From Candidatus Saccharimonadota bacterium (GTDB lineage Bacteria > Patescibacteriota > Saccharimonadia > Saccharimonadales > Saccharimonadaceae), in assembly GCA_017515125.1 (NCBI GenBank), contig JAFWHP010000021.1:1-9769 (forward strand): a DNA stretch of 9,769 nt, given 5' to 3'. Shown here one piece after another: positions 1 through 6,400 of this stretch. The position numbers and the translations under genes are program-made. Below the pieces are notes generated by a model that was given only the letters and a program-made list of their open reading frames with translations, had not been told where the DNA came from and searched no databases. How positions within the stretch are numbered: position 1 is the first letter of the stretch; each line of letters opens with the position of its first letter.

Positions 1-935
1 AAAGATTCGAGAAAAGAAATATTTGAAGCGACATCCTTAGAACGGTAATTAAAGTATTCATTTAGGAGCCAAAAGCTATCGACGTCTTTACCGTTTAGGG
101 TGTCGCCAGAACGATAGCAAATAATCTGACACACGAGGTAAAATAGTTTCAAAAATCTCTCGTCAATAGTATTTGCAGCATCTTTGTATGGCCAAAGTAA
201 ATCAGTCCAGGTACTATCGATCTTAAGAGCGATTCGCTTGGCGGTTTCTTGACTGGTTTTTTCAAGCTCGCTTTCAAATTCAGCCTTGAAATTCTCAAAT
301 TCAGTCAGTTGTTTACCGCGAGAATTCATCTTGATATATAATTCGTCGGTCAGGCCCATATCCTTAATTGGTAAGAAATAGAAAGCAATACAATCAGAGT
401 TTAGCTTTGACCAGAGGTTATCAATGTCGCAGAATTTAGCATCTATACAATCAATCATTACTAGCATAGAACGAATGGTTGGATCTTTTTTCCATCCGAG
501 CGGGAACCAGTTTTGGTCCTCGATAATATGCGAAGGTGCTATGTTCTTCTGAAAATCAATTTGATATTCGACCAGTTTTTCGCAAAAACGGCGTGAACTG
601 TAGCGCGTTTCGTAACTAAAACGCTTAAGAAAATCGTATTCGAAAGAGGCGATTTTAGCTTTCTTGGCGGCGTACCAATAGAGCAAGAATAGCGTAGTGA
701 GTCGCTGCTGGCCGTCAAGTAGGATGATTTCGCCGTTATCTTTCAAATCGCCATAGATAAAATCCAAGGTAATAGGCTTAATCGTAACAGCATCATAGAG
801 CGCTTGCAAGAAGTTACTCCTGACCTTTTCACTATGCTTATCGGTGCGGCCTTCGGCATAATCGCGCTGAACGAGAGGAATCACAATTTTCCGATCGTTA
901 TCAAAAAGATGAATAAAATTGGTTTTACTGGGCAT
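1..935 (-). CDS. DUF262 (ParB-like/GmrS-type) protein, C-terminus cut by the window edge
   Basis: I translated this frame by hand. It is open from the ATG at 935 to the left edge, giving about 311 residues with no stop. The N-terminus has the family motif IPLVQRDYAEGR (residues 19-30), then DGQQRLTTL (74-82), the hallmark nucleotide-binding or hydrolysis motif of DUF262. A second conserved block, KMNSRGKQLTEFENFKA, sits around 202-218. DUF262 proteins act in GmrSD-type modification-dependent restriction and in SspE, so a cytosolic role in DNA defence is likely but inferred. The start is fixed by GAGGAGG six bases upstream. The first 11 bases overlap the end of the preceding DUF262 gene, so translation is probably coupled. 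Whether a DUF1524 nuclease domain follows cannot be seen. It is a different DUF262 subgroup (RDYAEGR) from its neighbour, so not a recent duplication. Confidence 0.88.
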   Translation of the reverse strand, partial: MPSKTNFIHLFDNDRKIVIPLVQRDYAEGRTDKHSEKVRSNFLQALYDAVTIKPITLDFIYGDLKDNGEIILLDGQQRLTTLFLLYWYAAKKAKIASFEYDFLKRFSYETRYSSRRFCEKLVEYQIDFQKNIAPSHIIEDQNWFPLGWKKDPTIRSMLVMIDCIDAKFCDIDNLWSKLNSDCIAFYFLPIKDMGLTDELYIKMNSRGKQLTEFENFKAEFESELEKTSQETAKRIALKIDSTWTDLLWPYKDAANTIDERFLKLFYLVCQIICYRSGDTLNGKDVDSFWLLNEYFNYRSKDVASNISFLES

Positions 936-2637
936 CTTGAACCTCCTCTGTTTTTAAATAAGCTGCCAGAACAGTTTTGATATGATTTAAATAGGATTCT
1001 CGATCTTCTTCGTTCCAAAAATGAAGGTCGGTATTTTGAGCATTTGTGTAATACTTTAAGAAAACCATTTTGGTGCAAAAGGGGATAAACTTACCTGACT
1101 GATCCATACTGATGATTTTGGTGCGCTTAACATCAAAAGTGGAATTCGACAGGGCTGAATTATCGCCAGAGTCAAGCAAGGCAAGATTCGCAATAGTATG
1201 TATGTACTCCTCATTATTATCGCTAGAAAGCTTAGCAATAACACTATCCTTCAAATCTTCAAAATCGTTACGTCCAATTGTGCCAGATTGGAGATAGCCT
1301 TCGATACGAGCGATTAGGTCATGCCCGCTCCTGTCGTCGTGTCCTATAACATTTTTAACCGAAGGGAGTTGGAGCTTTAGCCATTCGAGCCAAAGCTCTT
1401 GGCGGTTCATTGACTCGGAGCGCCTAGCATGAATATGCTCTAGAGTCCAATGCTCTTCTTTAAACTTATCAAACGGGAACCATAGAGTTTGCTCGCCGTT
1501 CTGGCGGACGGATTCAACGTTAAAGAGTAATAGGAGTTTTTGGATTATCGAATAGTCGTCATTGTAGTTTAAGTCTTCTAGTTCGCGGTCGGCTAGATTA
1601 ATGCTGTTCTTAATTCTTAAGTCGAGAGATTTTTTGAAGTTTGTCTTGGTTTGGCCTTTGAAATGTGCGTAGAGCTCAGCGAGAGAGCAAGTACCAGAAG
1701 CGATAAGATAGCCGATTTTGTGATATAGTTCGTGATCTTCAAACCAATCCTTTAAAATCATAAAAGTATGCTCAATGTCGTTCCAAATATCTTCTGGTTT
1801 TTTGGAGTTCTTTTGCGCATCAAAATAGAAAAAGGTCGAATACGGCTCGCTATGCTCCGGTTTGCCCGCGATTAAGTCTAAAATGAGATCAATATGAGTT
1901 TGATAATCATTGGTATTATGGTTAGTTAAAAAATACCAGAGCGACTCGCCGCTTAGCTCTTTTTCGATATTATCCCAGGCAAGAGCGATTTCTTCCTGCT
2001 TCTCATGGGTTATTTCGCAAGTAGCGGTCTGACTTAGAAACATGGCTTTTATCAATTCGGCGCTCGTTAACGGAATCTTACCGATATTCAGACGCGTGAA
2101 TAGCTTTTTCTCGTCTTCGGATTCATCCGTTTCGTACCAGATAACACTGACGTATTTGTTCAAATAACGACTAACGTCACTGGCTAGATCCGATTTGAAT
2201 CCACGAGTTTCATCCGAAAACCAGGCATCTATACTGGCGTAAGCATTATGAATAAACCAATAGTCAATATTTTCATCTTTTTTGACAGACATTTCTTGAT
2301 AAGAGGACATAAGGAACCCGGCGGAGCTAGGTCTAGTTTCGTAGCTTAGAGTAAAGCGCGGCGCATCAAAGAAGACACCACCGACGTCATGAATATATTT
2401 ATAAATCAGATAAATAGTGGTAAGACGCTGTTGTCCGTCAATAACGCGATAACCGTCGCCGCTACGGCGAACCACAATGGGCTGCAGGCAGTAATTGTTG
2501 TCTCCGTTTTGGTAAATGTCCGTCAGGAGGCGTTCGACTTCATTTTTGCCCCAACGATAACCTCGTTGATAGGAAGGGATGAAGTAATTTCCCCTAATAC
2601 CTCCTACGACTCTAGTTTCAAGTTTAGTCGTATCCAT
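925..2637 (-). CDS. DUF262 + DUF1524 protein, GmrSD/SspE-like defence nuclease
   Basis: 570 residues counted from the ATG at 2637. A start nine codons earlier (2664) would add a hydrophobic MLKFVIIII stretch that is really the promoter read as protein, so I reject it. The N-terminal DUF262 domain shows IPSYQRGYRW (20-29) and DGQQRLTT (67-74), followed by FTRLNIGKIPL...ELIKA in the middle. The C-terminal third carries a DUF1524 HNH-like signature: LEHIHAR (about 399-405) and NLALL...NSALSN...KR (about 484-505). In the family, DUF262 senses or hydrolyses NTP and DUF1524 nicks or cuts DNA, often modified DNA (Eco94GmrSD, SspE). The nuclease role here is inferred from motifs only. It is the first gene of a two-gene unit with another DUF262 gene and is predicted to be leaderless. 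An endogenous DNA-metabolism role cannot be excluded. Confidence 0.88.
   Translation of the reverse strand: MDTTKLETRVVGGIRGNYFIPSYQRGYRWGKNEVERLLTDIYQNGDNNYCLQPIVVRRSGDGYRVIDGQQRLTTIYLIYKYIHDVGGVFFDAPRFTLSYETRPSSAGFLMSSYQEMSVKKDENIDYWFIHNAYASIDAWFSDETRGFKSDLASDVSRYLNKYVSVIWYETDESEDEKKLFTRLNIGKIPLTSAELIKAMFLSQTATCEITHEKQEEIALAWDNIEKELSGESLWYFLTNHNTNDYQTHIDLILDLIAGKPEHSEPYSTFFYFDAQKNSKKPEDIWNDIEHTFMILKDWFEDHELYHKIGYLIASGTCSLAELYAHFKGQTKTNFKKSLDLRIKNSINLADRELEDLNYNDDYSIIQKLLLLFNVESVRQNGEQTLWFPFDKFKEEHWTLEHIHARRSESMNRQELWLEWLKLQLPSVKNVIGHDDRSGHDLIARIEGYLQSGTIGRNDFEDLKDSVIAKLSSDNNEEYIHTIANLALLDSGDNSALSNSTFDVKRTKIISMDQSGKFIPFCTKMVFLKYYTNAQNTDLHFWNEEDRESYLNHIKTVLAAYLKTEEVQDAQ
942..948 (-). promoter_or_regulatory. 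Shine-Dalgarno of the second DUF262 gene
   Basis: GAGGAGG on the minus strand lies six bases before the ATG at 935 and inside the last codons of the upstream DUF262 gene. It fixes the start and suggests the two proteins are made together. The first gene of the pair has no such site. Confidence 0.8.
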
Positions 2638-2644
2638 AATGATA

Positions 2645-2653
2645 ATTATAACA
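2645..2653 (-). promoter_or_regulatory. Extended -10 promoter of the DUF262 pair (leaderless)
   Basis: Minus strand reads TGTTATAAT, a TGn extended -10, seven bases before the ATG at 2637. No good -35 lies 17 bases upstream (TTTCTT) and there is no Shine-Dalgarno between the promoter and the start. The A of the ATG is the best-placed purine for +1, so a leaderless mRNA is predicted. Confidence 0.65.
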
Positions 2654-2664
2654 AACTTTAACAC

Positions 2665-2690
2665 AAAAAGAAACCGGCCTTTCGACCGGT
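2665..2690 (-). terminator. Intrinsic terminator of the ncRNA
   Basis: Minus strand: ACCGGTC-GAAA-GGCCGGT, a 7-bp stem (one G-U) with a GNRA tetraloop, followed directly by TTCTTTTT. On the plus strand the T-run is on the wrong side, so the direction is clear. Confidence 0.85.
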
Positions 2691-2815
2691 CTCGCGCTGA
2701 CGCGCGCCCACCCTTTGGGGCACATTGTTTTGTTTTAATCCGCTGTGTTTGTTTTTAATGTAGTCTCCACACTCCACTAATTACTCAGTGGAACCCCTGT
2801 GAAGCGTATCAGCTT
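2665..2815 (-). ncRNA. Structured non-coding RNA of unknown family (about 150 nt)
   Basis: A self-contained transcription unit without a plausible ORF. A TTGACT-17-TATTAT promoter places +1 near A2815, and a strong intrinsic terminator ends it at about 2665. Hairpins visible in order from the 5' end: AAGC/GCUU with a 6-nt loop; an 8-bp stem UCCACUGA/UUAGUGGA closed by a GUAA tetraloop (GNRA), flanked by CACA/UGUG; an A-rich single-stranded middle (UUAAAAACAAAC, UUAAAACAAAAC); a CGCGC/GCGCG stem with a GUCA loop; then the terminator. GGGG beside the GNRA hairpin could pair with CCCC downstream as a pseudoknot. It lacks the core motifs of tmRNA, RNase P RNA and SRP RNA, and it does not fold as one long rod like 6S RNA. 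It could be a trans-acting sRNA or a terminated leader controlling the DUF262 genes 28 bases beyond its end. Confidence 0.7.
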
Positions 2816-2821
2816 AATACT

Positions 2822-2850
2822 ATAATAAAGCATAAGCATTAGAAAGTCAA
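2822..2850 (-). promoter_or_regulatory. Sigma70-type promoter of the ncRNA
   Basis: Minus strand TTGACT (2850-2845), 17-bp spacer, TATTAT (2827-2822); expected +1 is A2815. It is divergent from the trmD promoter, and its -35 lies only 18 bp from the trmD extended -10, so polymerase footprints would overlap. Confidence 0.75.
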
Positions 2851-2868
2851 GACTTTTTTTGAAAAAAA

Positions 2869-2877
2869 TGATATAAT
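2869..2877 (+). promoter_or_regulatory. Extended -10 promoter of trmD (leaderless)
   Basis: TGATATAAT ends six bases before the trmD ATG at 2884; the intervening TTTGGC holds no Shine-Dalgarno. The A of the ATG falls where +1 is expected. The -35 region is weak (AAGACT at 2849-2854). Confidence 0.65.
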
Positions 2878-2883
2878 TTTGGC

Positions 2884-3591
2884 ATGATTAAATTCACGAT
2901 TATCACGTTGTTTCGCGAAGCGGTTGAGCCGTATCTTAAATCTTCTATGATGTGGAAGGCGACGGAAAAAGGCTTGGCGGAGTTTGATTTTGTAAACTTG
3001 CGGGATTTCGGGTTGGGTCCGCACAAATCCGTAGACGATACCCCGTATGGGGGAGGCGACGGGATGTTGCTTAGATGCGAGCCGGTTTTTGCCGCAGTTG
3101 AAAGCATTAAAGCTAAAGATCCCAAAGCCAAAGTAATTCTACCTACGCCAGTTGGCGAGGTTTGGAATCAGGAGAAAGCGAAACGTCTGGCCGAAGGACG
3201 ACTATTTGCGACAGCCGAACCTCCTCAAGGGGAATATCCTCAGCCAGCGAAAGATTACCATTATATCATCCTTTGCCCTCACTACGAGGGATATGATGAG
3301 AGGATTATATCTATCGTAGATTATAAGATTTCGCTAGGCAAGTACGTTTTGACGGGCGGAGAACTGGCGGCACTGATCATAATCGATTCGGTCGTCAGAT
3401 TAATTCCGGGAGTACTAGGAGGAGAACAATCTGCACTAATTGAATCTTTTTCGGACGGGGATAATTTAGAATATCCACAATATACGCGACCGGAAAACTT
3501 CCGCGGGATGACGGTGCCAGAGGTGCTACTTTCGGGAAATCATGGCGAAATTGCGAAATGGCGCGAGCGGCATAGCGGCCTGGCGAAGTAA
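2884..3591 (+). CDS. trmD: tRNA (guanine37-N1)-methyltransferase TrmD
   Basis: 235 residues, normal length. TrmD is a cytosolic homodimeric SPOUT enzyme that puts a methyl group from S-adenosylmethionine on G37 of tRNAs reading CNN codons and so prevents +1 frameshifting. The tRNA-Leu(UAG) encoded in this window, with G37, would be a natural substrate. Visible motifs: YGGGDGM (55-61), CPHYEGYDER (131-140, where CGxYEG is usual), GKYVLTGGEL (152-161, trefoil-knot region), RLIPGVLG (172-179) and YPQYTRP...VPEVLLSGNH (197-220). About a dozen extra residues lie around 104-124, before the CPHYEG motif. The position matching catalytic Asp169 of the Haemophilus enzyme is Glu187 here, while the Arg154 equivalent (R172) is kept. 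The gene is not beside rpsP, rimM or rplS as in many bacteria. It stands upstream of recG and has no Shine-Dalgarno. Confidence 0.95.
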   Translation: MIKFTIITLFREAVEPYLKSSMMWKATEKGLAEFDFVNLRDFGLGPHKSVDDTPYGGGDGMLLRCEPVFAAVESIKAKDPKAKVILPTPVGEVWNQEKAKRLAEGRLFATAEPPQGEYPQPAKDYHYIILCPHYEGYDERIISIVDYKISLGKYVLTGGELAALIIIDSVVRLIPGVLGGEQSALIESFSDGDNLEYPQYTRPENFRGMTVPEVLLSGNHGEIAKWRERHSGLAK

Positions 3592-3618
3592 TTTACTCGT
3601 CGCAGATGGGCTAATATC

Positions 3619-3627
3619 TGTTATAAT
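3619..3627 (+). promoter_or_regulatory. Extended -10 promoter of recG (leaderless)
   Basis: TGTTATAAT in the 42-base trmD-recG gap ends exactly six bases before the recG ATG at 3634 (AATGAC between). No Shine-Dalgarno is present. No clear terminator follows trmD, so read-through may also feed recG. Confidence 0.6.
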
Positions 3628-3633
3628 AATGAC

Positions 3634-5703
3634 ATGGATTTGTTTAGTTCAGTGGAGGAGTTGCCGGGCATTGGCCCTAAAACGACGGAAACTTTGAAAA
3701 AATACGGCATTCGGACGGTAAAGGATTTTTTCTACAATTTACCACGAGATTACGAAAATTACGAAGCACCCACTTCGATAGCTGAGCTGCGACCGGGAAA
3801 AGTCGTGGTAAAAGGGCGAATTGACTCGCTTTCGACCAGGCGCGCAAAGAGCAAGAATTTGGCGATTACAGAAGGCGTAATTCGCGACCCTAGTGGAGCG
3901 ATTAAGGTTATCTGGTTTAACCAGGGTTACAGAGCTAAACAGTTTTCCTCGGAAAAAGAGTATCTTTTTACTGGAACATACGAACTAAGAAATGGGCGGT
4001 ATAGCCTTCTTTCGCCATCCGCAGTGGCGGCCACTGAGGTTGACCCCTCGTCTGGGCTTGCTCCCATATATGCCGCACATGGTAGCCTAAAGTCGAACGA
4101 TTTTAAACGATTAATGGAAAAATCTCGTGGCCTATTTAACGAAATACCAGATATGTTGCCTTTTATTGAACCGACGACCCGCGCGAAAGCATTATTCGCC
4201 GCACATTTTCCAAGTTCAACATCCGAAATTACCGAGGCTCGAGAATATTTAGCCTACGAAGAATTGTTTGAGCTAATCTTGGCATCTAGACTAAACCGGC
4301 GCGAAAATGACAAACTAAAAGCCATGCCAATTGGATTTGATGCTACTAAAATTCGCGAATTTGTCGGGAAACTACCGTTTCGGCTAACCAATGCACAACG
4401 GCGTGCGGCCTGGGAGATTTTTCAAGATATGGAGAAAGATGTGCCAATGAACCGTCTTTTGCAGGGGGATGTTGGTTCCGGGAAAACCATGGTCGCCGCC
4501 ATGAGTGCCTACGAAGCTTTTTTATCCAACGTGCAGTCGGCAATTTTGGCTCCTACCGCCATTCTGGCGAATCAGCATTTTGATGGTATTTCTAAGATTC
4601 TGAAGCCACTGGGCGTAAAGGTAGCCCTCTTGACTGGGGCGACAAAACAAAAAGACGAGCTCAAGAAAAAAATCAAAAGTGGCGAGATTGACCTAGCGAT
4701 CGGCACACATGCGCTGCTAACTGACGATACGGAGTTCTTGAAACTTGGGCTAGTAGTGATTGACGAGCAGCATCGATTCGGGGTAGAACAAAGGCAAAAA
4801 ATCATATTGAAATCGCCGAGCGGGCTAGCGCCACATCTTCTCGCAATGACTGCCACCCCGATACCACGATCTCTGCAACTGACAGTGTTTGGTGACCTCG
4901 ATATGTCGATATTAAATGAGATGCCGGCGGGCAGAAAAGCCATTTCTACCACGATTTTGGCCGAAGTGGATTCTAAAGAAAGATTATATCCGAAGATGCG
5001 AGAAATCCTTTCGTCCAAACCCGATACTAAACGTCATGGACCAAAATCGCATGGACAACAAATATACTGGATTTGTAAGGCCATAGAAGATCCTAAAAAC
5101 ACTAGCGAAGAGACGAAGCTGGAAATAACATCCGTAAAAAAACGCTGCGCAAGACTGAGAGAGGTTTTTCCGGATAAATGTATAGAGTTTTTGCATGGCA
5201 AAATGAAGCCGGCGGAGAAAGATGCCGTCATGGAGCGATTTTCTGAAGGAGAGATTGACGTGTTGGTGTCAACTACGGTGGTCGAAGTCGGTGTAGATGT
5301 GCCGAATGCGACTTTAATCGTAATCGAGAACGCGGAATCCTATGGATTAGCACAGCTACATCAGTTGCGCGGACGAGTGGGGCGCGGTGCCTCGGCGGCA
5401 TATTGTTATTTGCTGACTTCCGGAGATATGAAACCAACGAGGAGGCTTCAGGAGTTAGCGCGCTCGAACGACGGTTTTCACTTGGCCGAAGTCGATCTAA
5501 AACTCAGGGGGCCTGGCGAGATTTACGGAGCTTTGCAGCATGGGGCGCTTGATCTTAGGATTGCGACCTTATCGGACACGAAGCTGATTACGAAAGCACA
5601 AAAAGGAGTGGAAGAGTTTTTGCAAAATCCGGAGGATATGCTAAGATATAAGGAGTTGATGAGCGGAATATCTAAATATCAGCAAATCACTACGCTCAAT
5701 TAG
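3634..5703 (+). CDS. recG: ATP-dependent DNA helicase RecG
   Basis: 689 residues, close to the 693 of E. coli RecG. RecG is a double-stranded DNA translocase that regresses stalled forks and branch-migrates Holliday junctions. Domains in order: an N-terminal ELPGIGPKTTETLKKYGI segment (HhH-like) and OB-fold wedge (about 1-170); helicase lobe 1 with Walker A GDVGSGKT (278-285, K284), motif II DEQH (377-380) and MTATPIPRSLQLTVFGDLD; lobe 2 with HGKMKPAEK, STTVVEVGVDVPNAT and motif VI QLRGRVGRG (577-585); then the C-terminal TRG region (RRLQEL...DGFHLAEVDLKLRGPG). All catalytic residues are present and the gene is intact. The stop TAG is part of the Shine-Dalgarno of rsmD, seven bases before its ATG, so recG and rsmD are co-transcribed and probably translationally coupled. 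Confidence 0.97.
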   Translation: MDLFSSVEELPGIGPKTTETLKKYGIRTVKDFFYNLPRDYENYEAPTSIAELRPGKVVVKGRIDSLSTRRAKSKNLAITEGVIRDPSGAIKVIWFNQGYRAKQFSSEKEYLFTGTYELRNGRYSLLSPSAVAATEVDPSSGLAPIYAAHGSLKSNDFKRLMEKSRGLFNEIPDMLPFIEPTTRAKALFAAHFPSSTSEITEAREYLAYEELFELILASRLNRRENDKLKAMPIGFDATKIREFVGKLPFRLTNAQRRAAWEIFQDMEKDVPMNRLLQGDVGSGKTMVAAMSAYEAFLSNVQSAILAPTAILANQHFDGISKILKPLGVKVALLTGATKQKDELKKKIKSGEIDLAIGTHALLTDDTEFLKLGLVVIDEQHRFGVEQRQKIILKSPSGLAPHLLAMTATPIPRSLQLTVFGDLDMSILNEMPAGRKAISTTILAEVDSKERLYPKMREILSSKPDTKRHGPKSHGQQIYWICKAIEDPKNTSEETKLEITSVKKRCARLREVFPDKCIEFLHGKMKPAEKDAVMERFSEGEIDVLVSTTVVEVGVDVPNATLIVIENAESYGLAQLHQLRGRVGRGASAAYCYLLTSGDMKPTRRLQELARSNDGFHLAEVDLKLRGPGEIYGALQHGALDLRIATLSDTKLITKAQKGVEEFLQNPEDMLRYKELMSGISKYQQITTLN

Positions 5704-5707
5704 GAGG
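5703..5707 (+). promoter_or_regulatory. Shine-Dalgarno of rsmD overlapping the recG stop
   Basis: GGAGG shares its first G with the recG TAG stop and lies three bases before the rsmD ATG at 5711. It supports this start and coupled translation. Confidence 0.8.
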
Positions 5708-5710
5708 AAA

Positions 5711-6298
5711 ATGGCAAAAGAAAAATATAGGCAGACTGTGAGGATTACTGGAGGAGAATTTAGGGGTCAAAGAATTGCTACGCCTGGAGAAGGGACGCAT
5801 CCGATGGGGGAACGGGAGCGAATTGCGCTCTTCAATATGATAAAAGATAGGGTAGAGGGGAACTATGTGTTGGATTTGTTTTGTGGCGGCGGAACATTAG
5901 GAATTGAAGCGCTTTCTAGAGGCGCCAGATTCGCAATGCTTTTGGATAACAGTATTACAGCAGTCGAAACCGCAAATAAGAATTTGCGCAAATTGGGAAT
6001 AGATGGAGTATCTGGCCTATTCGATTACGACCCCTTGATTGGTGGCACTGGTCAAGCAATGCGAGTTGATGTCCCCCTGGCCGCAAAAACTGCGACCGAT
6101 AGATATGGTTTGGTGCTAGCAGATCCGCCATACGATAAGTATAACGAGAAGCTGATAAAAGACATACCGCGCCTAGTGCTGGATGGGGGGATGCTGGTCC
6201 TATCGCACCCCGGGGAGCCACCAGAGCTAAAATTGGTTAGACTGGTTAAATCTAAGAAATATGCTGGTGCGACCATATCGATTTATATAAAAGATTGA
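5711..6298 (+). CDS. rsmD: 16S rRNA (guanine966-N2)-methyltransferase RsmD
   Basis: 195 residues, the usual size for this Rossmann-fold enzyme, which methylates G966 of 16S rRNA in the assembling 30S subunit using S-adenosylmethionine. Visible: RITGGEFRGQ (11-20), HPMGERERIALFN (30-42, equivalent to the family RPTxDRVRExLFN block), motif I LDLFCGGGTLGIEALSRGA (54-72) and catalytic motif IV ADPPY (137-141). The gene ends with TGA, evidence for the standard code. It follows recG with no gap beyond the ribosome-binding site. coaD, a common partner of rsmD, is not present. No convincing terminator follows: the next 50 bases lack a hairpin with a T-run. Confidence 0.93.
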   Translation: MAKEKYRQTVRITGGEFRGQRIATPGEGTHPMGERERIALFNMIKDRVEGNYVLDLFCGGGTLGIEALSRGARFAMLLDNSITAVETANKNLRKLGIDGVSGLFDYDPLIGGTGQAMRVDVPLAAKTATDRYGLVLADPPYDKYNEKLIKDIPRLVLDGGMLVLSHPGEPPELKLVRLVKSKKYAGATISIYIKD

Positions 6299-6315
6299 GC
6301 ATTTTTATTACTTTG

Positions 6316-6344
6316 TTGCGGGTTTAGCAAATTTCTGGCATAAT
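6316..6344 (+). promoter_or_regulatory. Possible upstream tandem promoter of the surface-protein gene
   Basis: TTGCGG, 17-bp spacer, CATAAT, preceded by TGG (extended -10). It lies just after rsmD. It is weaker than the promoter at 6350-6378 and may be incidental. Confidence 0.35.
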
Positions 6345-6349
6345 TACCC

Positions 6350-6378
6350 TTGCGTTTTTTCGTAAAGTGTGATATAAT
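6350..6378 (+). promoter_or_regulatory. Promoter of the surface-protein gene
   Basis: TTGCGT (6350-6355), 17-bp spacer and TATAAT (6373-6378) with TGA in front (extended -10). Expected +1 near 6385 leaves a leader of about 16 bases carrying AAGGAG (6388-6393), seven bases before the ATG at 6401. Unlike trmD and recG this gene therefore has a short leader and a ribosome-binding site. Confidence 0.7.
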
Positions 6379-6400
6379 TATGTTTATAAGGAGTTTTATT

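Noticed and set aside
2638..2664. Longer start of the first DUF262 gene at 2664
   Set aside because: The nine extra codons translate the TATAAT promoter and lack a Shine-Dalgarno; homology to DUF262 begins just after the ATG at 2637.
2600..2724. Small minus-strand ORF beginning ATGTGCCCC within the ncRNA
   Set aside because: No Shine-Dalgarno, and it would translate the terminator and promoter hairpins; it is best explained as non-coding.
2665..2815. 6S RNA, tmRNA, SRP RNA or RNase P RNA
   Set aside because: No long rod with a central bubble, no tRNA-like ends or tag ORF, no GGAAGGAAGC-type SRP core, and too short for RNase P RNA.
2821..2826. TATAAT on the plus strand upstream of trmD
   Set aside because: It has no TG extension and only a poor -35 (TGTGAA). 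It is the mirror of the ncRNA TATTAT, and the trmD promoter at 2869-2877 is much better placed.
3603..3620. CAGAT/ATCTG inverted repeat before recG
   Set aside because: Only 5-bp arms and no T-run; it abuts the recG -10 and is too short to call a terminator or operator.
4572..5018. Minus-strand ORF of 148 codons inside recG
   Set aside because: It is a shadow of the conserved helicase domain, with no Shine-Dalgarno and no recognisable motif.
6350..6400. Longer start of the surface-protein gene at 6350
   Set aside because: It would place coding sequence over the -35 and -10 elements; AAGGAG supports the ATG at 6401.
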